Of a DNA stretch of 18,225 nucleotides, positions 1-6,983 are shown in pieces (position 1 is the stretch's first letter; each line of letters begins with the position of its first letter). The DNA lies in contig JAKSDB010000371.1 of NCBI GenBank assembly GCA_022360415.1, positions 1 through 18,225 of the forward strand, written 5' to 3'. The position numbers were made by a program, and so were the translations under genes. This DNA comes from Chlorobiales bacterium (lineage in GTDB: Bacteria; Bacteroidota; Chlorobiia; Chlorobiales; Chlorobiaceae). Under the pieces are notes generated by a model. It did no database searches. It worked only from the letters and a program-made list of their open reading frames with translations, and had not been told where the DNA came from.

Positions 1-186
1 GAACTTTTCGAGGAATTCAATGCTATTGTCGACTGGAACGGGATCAACCTCAATGCCGGGCTTTCAAAGACCTTCTGGCTCGACCAGTTCCCGGTTGCCA
101 TAACGCTTGGTGCAGCAGATCTTACCGATAATTCCGGTGACGATGTACGCTTTATCTTTGCAGTAAGTACAGGTTTCAAAATCTAA
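1..186 (+). CDS. C-terminal part of a beta-barrel-like outer membrane protein
   Basis: An open frame runs from the first base of the window to a TAA at 184-186, giving 61 residues of a protein whose start lies outside. The visible part alternates polar and hydrophobic residues (for example NAGLSKTFWLDQFPVAITLG) with a turn-like TDNSGDD segment, and it ends in a strand finishing TGFKI. This pattern fits the last strands of an outer-membrane beta-barrel or porin-like protein, but no family is recognised. It sits 18 bases before a small secreted-protein gene on the same strand, so the two may be co-transcribed. The envelope assignment is an inference from the strand pattern only. Confidence 0.55.
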   Translation, partial: ELFEEFNAIVDWNGINLNAGLSKTFWLDQFPVAITLGAADLTDNSGDDVRFIFAVSTGFKI

Positions 187-204
187 CATTAAACAAAAAA
201 TATC

Positions 205-456
205 ATGAAAAAGATATTCTTTTTCTGTGTCGGGCTGCTTTTTGTGGTCATGAGCTTTACGGTATCAACGTTACAGGCTCAAAACAACTTATCCGATGCA
301 GCCGTGATTGGCAACTTTTCCGATAATGCCGCTGCAAACGCTCTTGGAAGCGCCGGTTCAACAGCAGGCCAGTCTGCCGGTGCCCCCGGCCCCGATACGC
401 TACAGGTTCAAAACAACTTACCCGAAGATGAAAAGGAAGAGGATGCTGATAGATAG
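205..456 (+). CDS. Small secreted protein of unknown function with an internal repeat
   Basis: This 83-residue protein begins with a clear signal peptide: MKK, a hydrophobic core FFFCVGLLFVVMSF, and a likely cleavage after LQA near residue 25. The mature part is about 55 residues, rich in Ala, Gly, Ser and Asn, and ends in an acidic tail (EDEKEEDADR). The segment TLQAQNNLS just at the predicted cleavage site recurs as TLQVQNNLP near residues 65-73, and the repeat is also visible in the DNA. No domain is recognised. The start is the only ATG giving a full signal peptide; no strong Shine-Dalgarno precedes it. It could be a secreted peptide or a small periplasmic protein; the function is unknown. 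Confidence 0.6.
   Translation: MKKIFFFCVGLLFVVMSFTVSTLQAQNNLSDAAVIGNFSDNAAANALGSAGSTAGQSAGAPGPDTLQVQNNLPEDEKEEDADR
272..425 (+). repeat. In-frame 25-bp direct duplication within the small secreted-protein gene
   Basis: The 25 bases at 272-296 recur at 401-425 with 23 of 25 identical. The offset is 129 bases, exactly 43 codons, so the repeat stays in frame and gives the peptide pair LQAQNNLS / LQVQNNLP. The first copy spans the likely signal-peptidase site. Confidence 0.8.
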
Positions 457-675
457 CTTAGTCAGATAAGGACTGGTCTCAAGGGAGAGAGAAGAGGAAG
501 AAGGGAACGAGTAAAAAGACCGCCCGCGAAAAATCTACGGATGCATTCAATTCGTGAAAATTCGTGTTTATTCGTGGACTCTCCTCTTCAATTCGGGGGC
601 AACAAGTCGAAAATGTTGATTTTGCGCGACAGATCGATCTCCTCCCCCATTACATAACCATTAATCGGAGAAAAA
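457..675. other. Intergenic region with ten-base-phased TTCGTG repeats
   Basis: This 219-base gap contains a purine-rich stretch around 480-512, then three copies of TTCGTG starting at 551, 561 and 571, spaced exactly 10 bases, about one helical turn. No convincing promoter, terminator hairpin or coding frame is visible. GGAG at 667-670 is the Shine-Dalgarno of the next gene. Confidence 0.5.
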
Positions 676-1857
676 ATGTTCTCCTACTTTCTGGCATTAG
701 TGCCATTGTTTGCGCTTCTCTCCTTCGACGCGCTGCATACAGCAGCAAATGTTGACAAGGCGGCTCTTCCTGTTCCAATGACACTCTACACAGCGGTGTA
801 CCTTGTCGCTCTTGCGGTTTCCTACGTGATAATCATGTTTCTTGCTTCACGTGCGGCAAAGCTTGGTTTTATCGACCATCCTGACGGCGAGCGCAAGATT
901 CATACAGTCGCCAAACCCCTTGTCGGAGGCATCGGAATCATTACCGGTGTTCTGGCTTCCATGATTTTCATTATGCCGGGCTCAAGGAATATCGGACTCA
1001 TTGCAGCAATGATTATGATCGGCATAACAGGGGTGATAGATGATCGTCACAATATTAGTTTCAGGATCAGATTTCTTGTTCAGAGCTGCGCAACCATAAC
1101 CGTCATGTATTTCTGTGGCTCCGTGCTGCATTCGTTCGGTAACCTTATGGGTCTCGGAGCCATTGAAACCGGGTATCTCGCAGTGCCGATAACGCTTTTC
1201 TGTGTTCTCGGGGTTATCAACGCGGTCAACATGACCGACGGTCTTGACGGTCTTGCGGGAGGAACCTCTCTGGTTACCTTCAGTGCTTTCGGAATGCTTG
1301 CATGGATTAACAGCCAGCCGGAGATCACCTATATCAGTATTGCCTTTCTCGGAGCTCTTGCCGCATTCCTTCGCTTTAACTGGCACCCCTCGAAGCTCTT
1401 TATGGGCGATGCCGGGAGCATGAGCCTCGGTTTCGTGCTGGCTTTCTTCGCTATCGAAGTTACCCAGAAGGCTGAAAGCATTGTCTCGCCGGCAGCAGCA
1501 CTTCTGGTGCTTGCTCTTCCCATTACCGATACGATTACCGTTATGGTAAAAAGAGTACTCAAAGGTCAGAGCCCTTTCCATCCCGACAAAACCCATCTGC
1601 ATCATGTTATCAAGGCTATGGGTTTCAATCATCGCAAAGTTGTTGTAGTTATTATAGCAGCGACAGTAATCTCATCATCCATTGCCGTTATCGGCACCCT
1701 CATGAACTTCCCGGATTATCTCTTCTTCGCGATCTATCTGTTCTGCTTTACGGTCTACTTCGCCGCGTCATACAAGCTAAGGGTGATCTACCGCCTTCTC
1801 ATTCGCCTTCGCCAGCAGCGGGTGTTTAATATTGAATTGAGGGAGGTTCTGCGATAA
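676..1857 (+). CDS. wecA: WecA/MraY-family undecaprenyl-phosphate sugar-1-phosphate transferase
   Basis: A 393-residue polytopic membrane protein of the MraY/WecA/TagO family, which moves a HexNAc-1-phosphate from its UDP-sugar to undecaprenyl phosphate on the inner face of the cytoplasmic membrane, the usual first step for an O-antigen or capsule repeat. Family motifs appear in order: DHPDGERKIH and PLVGGIGI (residues 67-88), the catalytic Asp pair in GVIDDRH (122-123), NMTDGLDGLAGG (185-196), MGDAGS (243-248) and HLHH (307-310). Around ten hydrophobic segments are visible. The ATG is preceded by GGAG with a 5-base gap. WecA (GlcNAc-1-P) is the best guess, since HLHH fits WecA/TagO/WbpL-type enzymes better than MraY, but the exact sugar cannot be read from the sequence. 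It lies upstream of the polysaccharide genes and probably initiates their product. Confidence 0.9.
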   Translation: MFSYFLALVPLFALLSFDALHTAANVDKAALPVPMTLYTAVYLVALAVSYVIIMFLASRAAKLGFIDHPDGERKIHTVAKPLVGGIGIITGVLASMIFIMPGSRNIGLIAAMIMIGITGVIDDRHNISFRIRFLVQSCATITVMYFCGSVLHSFGNLMGLGAIETGYLAVPITLFCVLGVINAVNMTDGLDGLAGGTSLVTFSAFGMLAWINSQPEITYISIAFLGALAAFLRFNWHPSKLFMGDAGSMSLGFVLAFFAIEVTQKAESIVSPAAALLVLALPITDTITVMVKRVLKGQSPFHPDKTHLHHVIKAMGFNHRKVVVVIIAATVISSSIAVIGTLMNFPDYLFFAIYLFCFTVYFAASYKLRVIYRLLIRLRQQRVFNIELREVLR

Positions 1858-1908
1858 CTACATCCCCCTGATTGTTCTAATGGCTGCGCACTGACTGAAA
1901 AGTTTTCT

Positions 1909-2049
1909 ATGAAGAAAAGTATCCTCGTAACAGGCGGTGCCGGTTTTCCGGGTTCTCATTTAACATTTCCACTTTATGTCGAGGTGGATCAAATCTATAA
2001 TCTTGCATGTCCTGTCAGCCCGATTTACTCTCTTGTTATCCCGGATTAA
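1909..2049 (+). pseudogene. Internally deleted UDP-glucuronate decarboxylase (SDR) scar
   Basis: A 46-codon frame starts MKKSILVTGGAGFPGSHL, the NAD-binding N-terminus of an extended short-chain dehydrogenase. It then jumps directly to TFPLYVEVDQIYNLACP followed by SPIY, which in UDP-glucuronate decarboxylases lies about 50-60 residues further on, before stopping at 2047-2049. Both pieces are still in one frame, so an internal deletion removed the intervening nucleotide-binding region and a second break removed everything after SPIY, including the catalytic YxxxK. The IS4-type remnant begins at the second break. The canonical GAGFIG is changed to GAGFPG. It cannot encode an active enzyme; the ancestral enzyme would have made UDP-xylose from UDP-glucuronate. 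Confidence 0.8.
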
Positions 2050-2170
2050 TTCATAACTAATTGTAAAATATCGGCTTTCTCGAATACACTGATGTTCAGA
2101 ATCTGTGAGAAAGTGTAGAGAGTAATAGAGATGCCCTTTAAGTCGGCAATGCCGAAAAATCGGCGTATAT
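2046..2170 (-). pseudogene. IS4-type transposase C-terminal remnant
   Basis: Read on the minus strand, this stretch ends with ITLYTFSQILNISVFEKA and a TAA at 2046-2048, close to the C-terminal SLYTLLQILSVTLFEKTP-type ending common in IS4-family transposases. The preceding IRRFFGIADLKG resembles the IKTFFGTSENAVKTQ segment that normally lies farther upstream, so an internal deletion is likely. No catalytic residues remain. It abuts the break point of the decarboxylase scar, so insertion of this element probably truncated that gene. The upstream limit of the remnant is uncertain. Confidence 0.5.
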
Positions 2171-2247
2171 CATTCATTTGTAATACCTTATAAGGATTTA
2201 TTTTTTCAACAACCCCAACATGAGTGAAAAGGAGGTATAAAGTAGTT

Positions 2248-2553
2248 ATGAAAGAAAAGCAGACCCGTCGAAGATACAGCAAGCAGTTCAGAACAGATGC
2301 TGTCGAACTGGTTTTAAGAAGCAACAAGACCGTTGTAGAAATAGCCGGAGACCTTGGTATTCGAGCCGAACTCTTGTATCGGTGGAAATCGGAGTATCAG
2401 GCAAAGCAGGATTCACCGTTTTCGGGAAACGGCCATCTCAAGGATCCAGAAGCCGAGAGGTTTCGTAAGCTTGAACGAGAGCTCCAGGCAGTCAAGGAAG
2501 AACGTGATATCCTAAAAAAGGCATTGGCTGTGTTCTCCAGGAACCATCAGTGA
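2248..2553 (+). CDS. IS3-family transposase OrfA
   Basis: A 101-residue OrfA of an IS3-family element: an N-terminal helix-turn-helix (RRRYSKQFRTDAVELVL, then the recognition-helix region VVEIAGDLGIRAELLYRW) followed by a leucine-zipper-like helix (ERFRKLERELQAVKEERDILKKALAVF). I chose the ATG at 2248 because GGAGG at 2231-2235 precedes it; an upstream GTG at 2224 would put the Shine-Dalgarno inside the gene. OrfA seems intact, but its partner orfB is destroyed, so autonomous transposition is not expected. The orfB GTG at 2550 overlaps the orfA stop. The left inverted repeat of the element was not found. Confidence 0.85.
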   Translation: MKEKQTRRRYSKQFRTDAVELVLRSNKTVVEIAGDLGIRAELLYRWKSEYQAKQDSPFSGNGHLKDPEAERFRKLERELQAVKEERDILKKALAVFSRNHQ

Positions 2554-2846
2554 AATACCGGTTCATTCAGGAGCATCATGAAACGTATGGCAGTCCCCGG
2601 ATTACCGAGGTACTGCGGTACAAAGGGTATCGATGCAGCCGATCCCGACAGCAAGGAAGTTCAAGGTGACGTAATCAGCACGAGCTTCGACAGGGTCTTT
2701 TTGACTGCATCGAGGTGTTTTACAATCGGAAAAGGTTGCATTCGACACTGGGGTATATCACCCCGGCAACAGTATCAGCAATCAATCAGTATAGCACCTT
2801 AGGGCGTCCGTTTTTTTGTTACAAGTTCAATACGGAGGTTGTCTAA
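2550..2846 (+). pseudogene. IS3-family transposase OrfB, internally deleted
   Basis: The first 39 codons (MKYRFIQEHHETYGSPRITE, then VLRYKGYRCSRSR) are a normal OrfB segment preceding the integrase core, ending at TGA 2667-2669. After a short scrambled stretch, another frame gives FDCIEVFYNRKRLHSTLGYI and TPATVSAINQY, the C-terminal end of OrfB including the last part of the rve core, and runs to TAA at 2844-2846. Roughly 180 residues in between are missing, including the first two acidic residues of the DDE triad. Its TAA overlaps the neuB ATG (TAATG), so the element's right end was fused directly onto the neuB leader. Confidence 0.8.
2834..2838 (+). promoter_or_regulatory. Shine-Dalgarno that fixes the neuB start
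   Basis: GGAGG lies 7 bases before the ATG at 2846. It argues against the longer in-frame TTG start at 2816, which would fall in the insertion-sequence tail. Confidence 0.8.
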
Positions 2847-3883
2847 TGCGAAATGACTTTCTTGAGTCAATAATTGATACTCGTAGGTGCTATGTGATAG
2901 CTGAGGCGGGGTTAAATCACAATGGATCTATGGAGATCGCCAAATCTCTTATTGATTTGGCAGGTATTGCTGGTGCTGATGCAGTTAAATTTCAAAAGCG
3001 TACTGTTGACAAGTTAGCAGTAAGTAAAATACTGGACGCTGACGACGATCGCTTCCCTGAGTTCGGCAAGACTTACCGTGAAATTCGTGAGCATCTCGAA
3101 TTTGATCTCGAGCAGTATCATGAATTGAAGGCATATACAGAAAAAAAAGGCATGGATTTCATCGTGACCGCGTTTGATGCTGATGCGGTGGATTTTCTTG
3201 AAAATCTGGGGATTGGGATTTACAAGCTGGCCAGCCACAGCATAACCAACCTGGAACTACTGGAATATCTTGCCAAGGTTGGCAGGCCGGTAATCCTCTC
3301 CACCGGCATGGCGGAACTGAAAGAGGTGGAGACGGCGGTGAAGATCTTCCGGCGTCACGACGTACCATTGGTCCTGCTGCATTGTGTATCGGCTTACCCT
3401 ACTCCTTTGGAGGCGTCGAACTTGGCCATGATTGATGTACTCAGGCAACAATTCGGCCTCCTGGTGGGATATTCTGGTCATGAGCTGGGTTACTTGCCGT
3501 CCATAGTTGCAGTGGCCATGGGGGCAGTGGTGATCGAGCGCCACTACACCCTGAACAAACAGATGCCTGGTTTTGACCACAAGATCTCGCTAGAACCTGA
3601 CGAGTTGATCGCAATGGTGCGGGACATCCGTAATATCGAGAAGATCCGCGGCAGCGGGAAAAAGCAGGTCAGCGAGACCGAATGGATCACCCGCCGTAAG
3701 TATCATGTTTCTATGGTATCTGCGGAGCCTATTCCTTCGGGTACTGTGCTCAATGAGAAGATGGTGACCTACCGCAATCCCGGTACTGGGATCCCGGCTA
3801 AGGACGCAGACAAGATCCTCTGCAAGCGTGCCGTGCGCGACATCGCAGCGGACGAACTGCTCAGCTTCGACATGTTTGAATAA
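2846..3883 (+). CDS. neuB: NeuB-family nonulosonic (sialic-type) acid synthase
   Basis: A 345-residue NeuB-family enzyme, which condenses phosphoenolpyruvate with an amino-hexose (ManNAc or a dideoxy-diamino analogue) to make a nine-carbon 2-keto-3-deoxy acid in the cytoplasm. The TIM-barrel half shows AEAGLNHNG (19-27), AVKFQKR (46-52), IYKLASHSI (125-133), ILSTGMA (150-156), LLHCVSAYPTP (177-187), GYSGHELG (208-215) and ERHYTLNKQMPGFDH (231-245). The C-terminal antifreeze-like SAF domain follows (about 285-345), with the typical GTGI at 313-316. Length is normal for the family. Sialic, legionaminic and pseudaminic acid synthases cannot be separated by eye; GYSGHELG is less usual than the GYSDH or GLSDH of many relatives. 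It is the first gene of the nonulosonate cassette. The 5' third looks more AT-rich than the rest. Confidence 0.88.
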   Translation: MRNDFLESIIDTRRCYVIAEAGLNHNGSMEIAKSLIDLAGIAGADAVKFQKRTVDKLAVSKILDADDDRFPEFGKTYREIREHLEFDLEQYHELKAYTEKKGMDFIVTAFDADAVDFLENLGIGIYKLASHSITNLELLEYLAKVGRPVILSTGMAELKEVETAVKIFRRHDVPLVLLHCVSAYPTPLEASNLAMIDVLRQQFGLLVGYSGHELGYLPSIVAVAMGAVVIERHYTLNKQMPGFDHKISLEPDELIAMVRDIRNIEKIRGSGKKQVSETEWITRRKYHVSMVSAEPIPSGTVLNEKMVTYRNPGTGIPAKDADKILCKRAVRDIAADELLSFDMFE

Positions 3884-3891
3884 TTCCTGCG

Positions 3892-5268
3892 ATGCTCGAT
3901 ACTTCCATCATCATTCGCACCAAAAACGAGGAGCGCTGGATCGTCCACTGCCTGCGGATGCTTTACAAGCAGGACTACCAGGACTTCGAGGTGATTCTGG
4001 TAGACAATGAAAGCACCGACTACACAGTGGAGGTGGCCAAGCGCTACTCCCTCGCGGCAGTGGTGACGATCGATGAGTTCCGGCCAGGGAAAGCCCTCAA
4101 CGACGGTATCCGTGCCTCCAGCGGGCGCTTCATCGTCTGTCTCTCGGCCCATTGCATTCCCGAGGACACCCGTTGGCTCTCTAATCTGCGTCGCAATTTC
4201 GACGGAGACGCAAAGGTGGCGGGGGTCTACGGGCGTCAGTTGCCGGTTAGCTTTACCGAGGCGATCGACAAGCGCGACCTGTTGATCGTTTTCGGCCGGG
4301 ACCGGCGGGTCCAGGTGAAGGATTATTTTTTCCACAACGCCAACAGCATGTTGCGGCGCGACGTGTGGGAACGCTTCCCTTTCGACGAGTCTGTGACCAA
4401 CATCGAAGACCGGGTGTGGGGGAAGGTGGTCACTGAGGCAGGTTACCACCTCGTTTATGACCCCGAGGCGGCTGTTTTCCATCACCATGGCCTGCATCAG
4501 AACAATGCGCCGGAGCGGGCCAAGGGAGTGGTGTCGATCATCGAGCAAGTGGACGAGGGAGTCGTCAACGAGTTGCCGGAATCCCTTCGACCTGAGTACG
4601 CGAACATCATCGCTGTGCTCCCCGTGCAGGGCTCGGTGAGCGAGACCTCGCTGGAATACCAAATTCTGGCCGATGCAGTGGAACGCCTGAGGGCTTCCAG
4701 ATACGTGAACAACGTCTACCTGGTTTCGTCGGACGAGGAGCTTGCCCTACGCTTCGGGGTACACTGGATCAATCGAGCGAAATTGCTGGATGCGGAGCAA
4801 GTAAGCGTCGAGGAACTGCTCCGAGAGGCCTTGTGGGCAATCGAAGAGCGGCATGATTATCCGGATGCCATCCTCTACGTAAACCGTCACTATCCGTTCC
4901 GGCCCGACGGACTCTTCGACGACCTAATCCTGGATGCCCAGTACAAAGGTTGCGATACAGTGTTCCCCGCTTTTGTCGACTATGGCCATTACTGGCAACG
5001 TTGCATCAGTGAGCAGTTCACGCAGATCGATCCGTCGATGAAATCCCGTGCGGAGCGCGAGCCGCTAATGCGCGCTCTCTACGGTCTCGGTTGCGTGATC
5101 TCGACCTCGGTAATTCGCTCGGGGAAGATGGTCGGCGGCAAGGTCGGCATCCTGCCGGTGGACGATTTGCGCTATACCTTGAACCTTCGTGAGTTGGGAG
5201 CGGAAACAGTGCTCGAGACGCTCCTGGAGCATAGGGTGGGCATTGGGGGAACGAACGATGAAACATGA
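3892..5268 (+). CDS. GT2 glycosyltransferase fused to a degenerate NeuA-like domain
   Basis: This 458-residue protein has two parts. Residues 1-225 are a family 2 glycosyltransferase (GT-A fold): SIIIRTKNEE (5-14), VDNESTDYTVEVA (37-49), SAHCIP at the place of the usual metal-binding DxD (85-90), and NIEDRVWGK (170-178) as the acceptor/catalytic ED region. Residues about 238-450 resemble CMP-sialate cytidylyltransferases: IIAVLPVQGSVS where NeuA has the nucleotide loop, VYLVSSDEELALRFG (275-289) like VSTDDEEIRQVALKYG, and ILYVNRHYPFRPDGLFDDL (327-345) like the CTNPMKTVEDID segment of the neighbouring NeuA. The RGGSKxxPxKN loop is absent, so the domain is probably not a working CMP-transferase and may bind CMP-sugar or NeuA. 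The start is 8 bases after neuB; the 3' end overlaps neuA by 11 bases, so expression is probably coupled. Confidence 0.78.
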   Translation: MLDTSIIIRTKNEERWIVHCLRMLYKQDYQDFEVILVDNESTDYTVEVAKRYSLAAVVTIDEFRPGKALNDGIRASSGRFIVCLSAHCIPEDTRWLSNLRRNFDGDAKVAGVYGRQLPVSFTEAIDKRDLLIVFGRDRRVQVKDYFFHNANSMLRRDVWERFPFDESVTNIEDRVWGKVVTEAGYHLVYDPEAAVFHHHGLHQNNAPERAKGVVSIIEQVDEGVVNELPESLRPEYANIIAVLPVQGSVSETSLEYQILADAVERLRASRYVNNVYLVSSDEELALRFGVHWINRAKLLDAEQVSVEELLREALWAIEERHDYPDAILYVNRHYPFRPDGLFDDLILDAQYKGCDTVFPAFVDYGHYWQRCISEQFTQIDPSMKSRAEREPLMRALYGLGCVISTSVIRSGKMVGGKVGILPVDDLRYTLNLRELGAETVLETLLEHRVGIGGTNDET

Positions 5269-5995
5269 TTACCGGATCATGGGGCTGACCTTGGCCCGTG
5301 GTGGATCCAAGTCGGTCCCGAGGAAGAATATCAGGCCGATCCTGGGCATCCCACTGATTGCCTATACCATAGGAGAAGCCTTGCGCAGCCAGTGGTTGAC
5401 CCGCTATATCGTCTCTACCGACGACGAGGAAATCCGCCAGGTGGCGCTCAAGTACGGGGCGGAGGTGCCATTCCTGCGACCGGCCGAGTTGAGTACTGAC
5501 ACTGCCAGTTCTGTCTCAGCAATGAAGCATGCAGTGAATTGGGTCGAGCGGGAAGAGGGGAGCAAGTACGATTTTGTTGTCGAGTTGATGTGCACCAATC
5601 CGATGAAGACGGTGGAAGACATTGATGCTGCCACAGAGAAACTTGTTACCACCGAAGCCGACTCCGTCATCGCCGTTCACCGCCTGGAAGATCATCACCC
5701 GATCCGGATCAAGAAGATCGTTAACGACCGGATCGTGGATTTCTGTCTTCCCGAGATCCCGGAAACTCGCCGCCAAGATCTTAAGCCACCGGCTTATATC
5801 CGTAGTGGCTCGATCTATGCTTTGCGCCGTGACCACTTGATGGTTGAGGGCCGTCGATATGGCTCGGAAAACAGCCGCCCCTATATCCTGCCGCCGGAAC
5901 GGGCAGTTAATGTCGACACCGAAGTCGATTTTTTCATTGCGGAAGCGTTACTTACCAAGACGCCCCGCAATTATATCAAGCCGGTGGAAGAATGA
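5258..5995 (+). CDS. neuA: NeuA-family CMP-nonulosonate cytidylyltransferase
   Basis: A 245-residue acylneuraminate cytidylyltransferase, which activates the NeuB product as its CMP-sugar using CTP in the cytoplasm. The nucleotide-binding loop ARGGSKSVPRKN is at residues 13-24, followed by PLIAYTI (32-38), VSTDDEEI (52-59), AEVPFLRPAELSTDTASS (68-85), LMCTNPMKTVEDID (110-123), and NVDTEVDF (218-225), which supplies metal-binding Asp residues. Length matches single-domain NeuA/SpsF-type enzymes. I chose ATG 5258 because the conserved N-terminal strand follows it within about ten residues and a G-rich Shine-Dalgarno-like run precedes it; an upstream start at 5189 would add unrelated residues. 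It overlaps the fusion glycosyltransferase by 11 bases and its TGA overlaps the next ATG, a tightly coupled operon. Confidence 0.88.
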   Translation: MKHDYRIMGLTLARGGSKSVPRKNIRPILGIPLIAYTIGEALRSQWLTRYIVSTDDEEIRQVALKYGAEVPFLRPAELSTDTASSVSAMKHAVNWVEREEGSKYDFVVELMCTNPMKTVEDIDAATEKLVTTEADSVIAVHRLEDHHPIRIKKIVNDRIVDFCLPEIPETRRQDLKPPAYIRSGSIYALRRDHLMVEGRRYGSENSRPYILPPERAVNVDTEVDFFIAEALLTKTPRNYIKPVEE

Positions 5996-6969
5996 GCTGT
6001 CCCATGAGATACAATATCTTGGTTATTACCCCGGTCAAACATATCAACGGCGTCTCGGACATTCTTGAATCCACAGGGACGGTTTGCTACATGGACGATC
6101 CGACCCCAGGCGAGGTGGTTGCGGCTATCGGCGATTACGATGCCATATTTACCAACCCCAACAAGTCGAAGGTCTTCATAGGAAGCGAGGTGATTGAAGC
6201 TGCTCGCAGGCTTAAAGTGATCTGCACCGCTTCGACCGGGACAAACCACATCGACAAGGCCTGCGCCGCCGAGCACAAACTTCCTATCTTGTCATTGACC
6301 GAGGAGCGGCAGGTGATCAACCGTATCAGCTCTACTGCTGAGCTGGCTTTTGCTTTAATGATGGCAGGACTACGTCACCTGGCCCTCGCCCACCGCTCTG
6401 CCCTTGCCGGGGAATGGGACTATACCCGGTTCATCGGCCGTCAGATGAATTGCCTAACCATCGGTGTGATCGGTTATGGTCGGCTGGGTAGCATGTTCGC
6501 TGACTATTGTCGCGCATTTGGCTCTCGGGTAATAGTCTACGATCCCTATAAGGCGGTCGAGGCCGAAGGAATGGAACAGGTCGGCGGATTGCCCGCTTTA
6601 CTGCGTGAATCTGACGTGGTTGCAGTGCACGTGCATGTGACTGAGGAGACTCGCGGCATGGTCGACAAGCAATGTTTTGCTTACATGAAGAGGGACGCGT
6701 TGTTAGTCAACACCGCACGCGGCGACATCGTCAACGAGTTGGACTTGGTGGAATACCTCAAGGCAAATCCCGAGGCAAGGGTGGCGACCGACGTGCTTGC
6801 AGATGAGGTGCGCAACCGTCTCAACAGCCCATTGCTCAAGTATGCACAAGAATCGGATCAAGTAATTGTTACGCCTCACATCGGCGGGATGACAAGCGAA
6901 GCGCAGGAGATCGCCTATGGCCATATGGCTCGCAGGCTGCGTGATTTTTTCAGTTCATACCAAGAATGA
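5992..6969 (+). CDS. D-isomer-specific 2-hydroxyacid dehydrogenase
   Basis: A 325-residue NAD-dependent D-2-hydroxyacid dehydrogenase, a family that interconverts 2-keto and D-2-hydroxy acids (phosphoglycerate, glyoxylate/hydroxypyruvate, lactate dehydrogenases). The Rossmann motif GVIGYGRLG is at 158-166, with Asp at the end of the second strand (VYDPY) favouring NAD. The catalytic set is R243 in NTARGD, E272 in TDVLADE and H296 in TPHIGG. The N-terminal substrate-binding half contains CTASTGTNHID (78-88). Its ATG overlaps the neuA stop; another in-frame ATG lies at 6004. The position inside a neuB-neuA cassette suggests it acts on a keto acid of that pathway or makes a hydroxy-acid substituent, but the substrate cannot be read from the sequence. 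A SerA-like housekeeping role is less likely here. Confidence 0.85.
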   Translation: MSCPMRYNILVITPVKHINGVSDILESTGTVCYMDDPTPGEVVAAIGDYDAIFTNPNKSKVFIGSEVIEAARRLKVICTASTGTNHIDKACAAEHKLPILSLTEERQVINRISSTAELAFALMMAGLRHLALAHRSALAGEWDYTRFIGRQMNCLTIGVIGYGRLGSMFADYCRAFGSRVIVYDPYKAVEAEGMEQVGGLPALLRESDVVAVHVHVTEETRGMVDKQCFAYMKRDALLVNTARGDIVNELDLVEYLKANPEARVATDVLADEVRNRLNSPLLKYAQESDQVIVTPHIGGMTSEAQEIAYGHMARRLRDFFSSYQE

Positions 6970-6972
6970 CAC

Positions 6973-6978
6973 AGGAGG
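6973..6978 (+). promoter_or_regulatory. Shine-Dalgarno that fixes the methyltransferase start
   Basis: AGGAGG lies 5 bases before ATG 6984. This favours 6984 over the ATG at 6966, which overlaps the dehydrogenase stop and would place the ribosome-binding site within the gene. Confidence 0.8.
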
Positions 6979-6983
6979 CAAGC

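Noticed and set aside
982..1632. 216-codon minus-strand open frame
   Set aside because: It lies wholly antisense to the well-supported wecA gene, has no recognisable domain and no ribosome-binding site.
2123..2136. MITE-like terminus TAATAGAGATGCCC
   Set aside because: There is no partner end or target duplication, and it lies in the IS4-type C-terminal reading (LKGISIT); a lone MITE end cannot be supported.
3769..4662. 297-codon minus-strand open frame
   Set aside because: It is antisense to neuB and the GT2 fusion; the length is a by-product of GC-rich codon use on the other strand.
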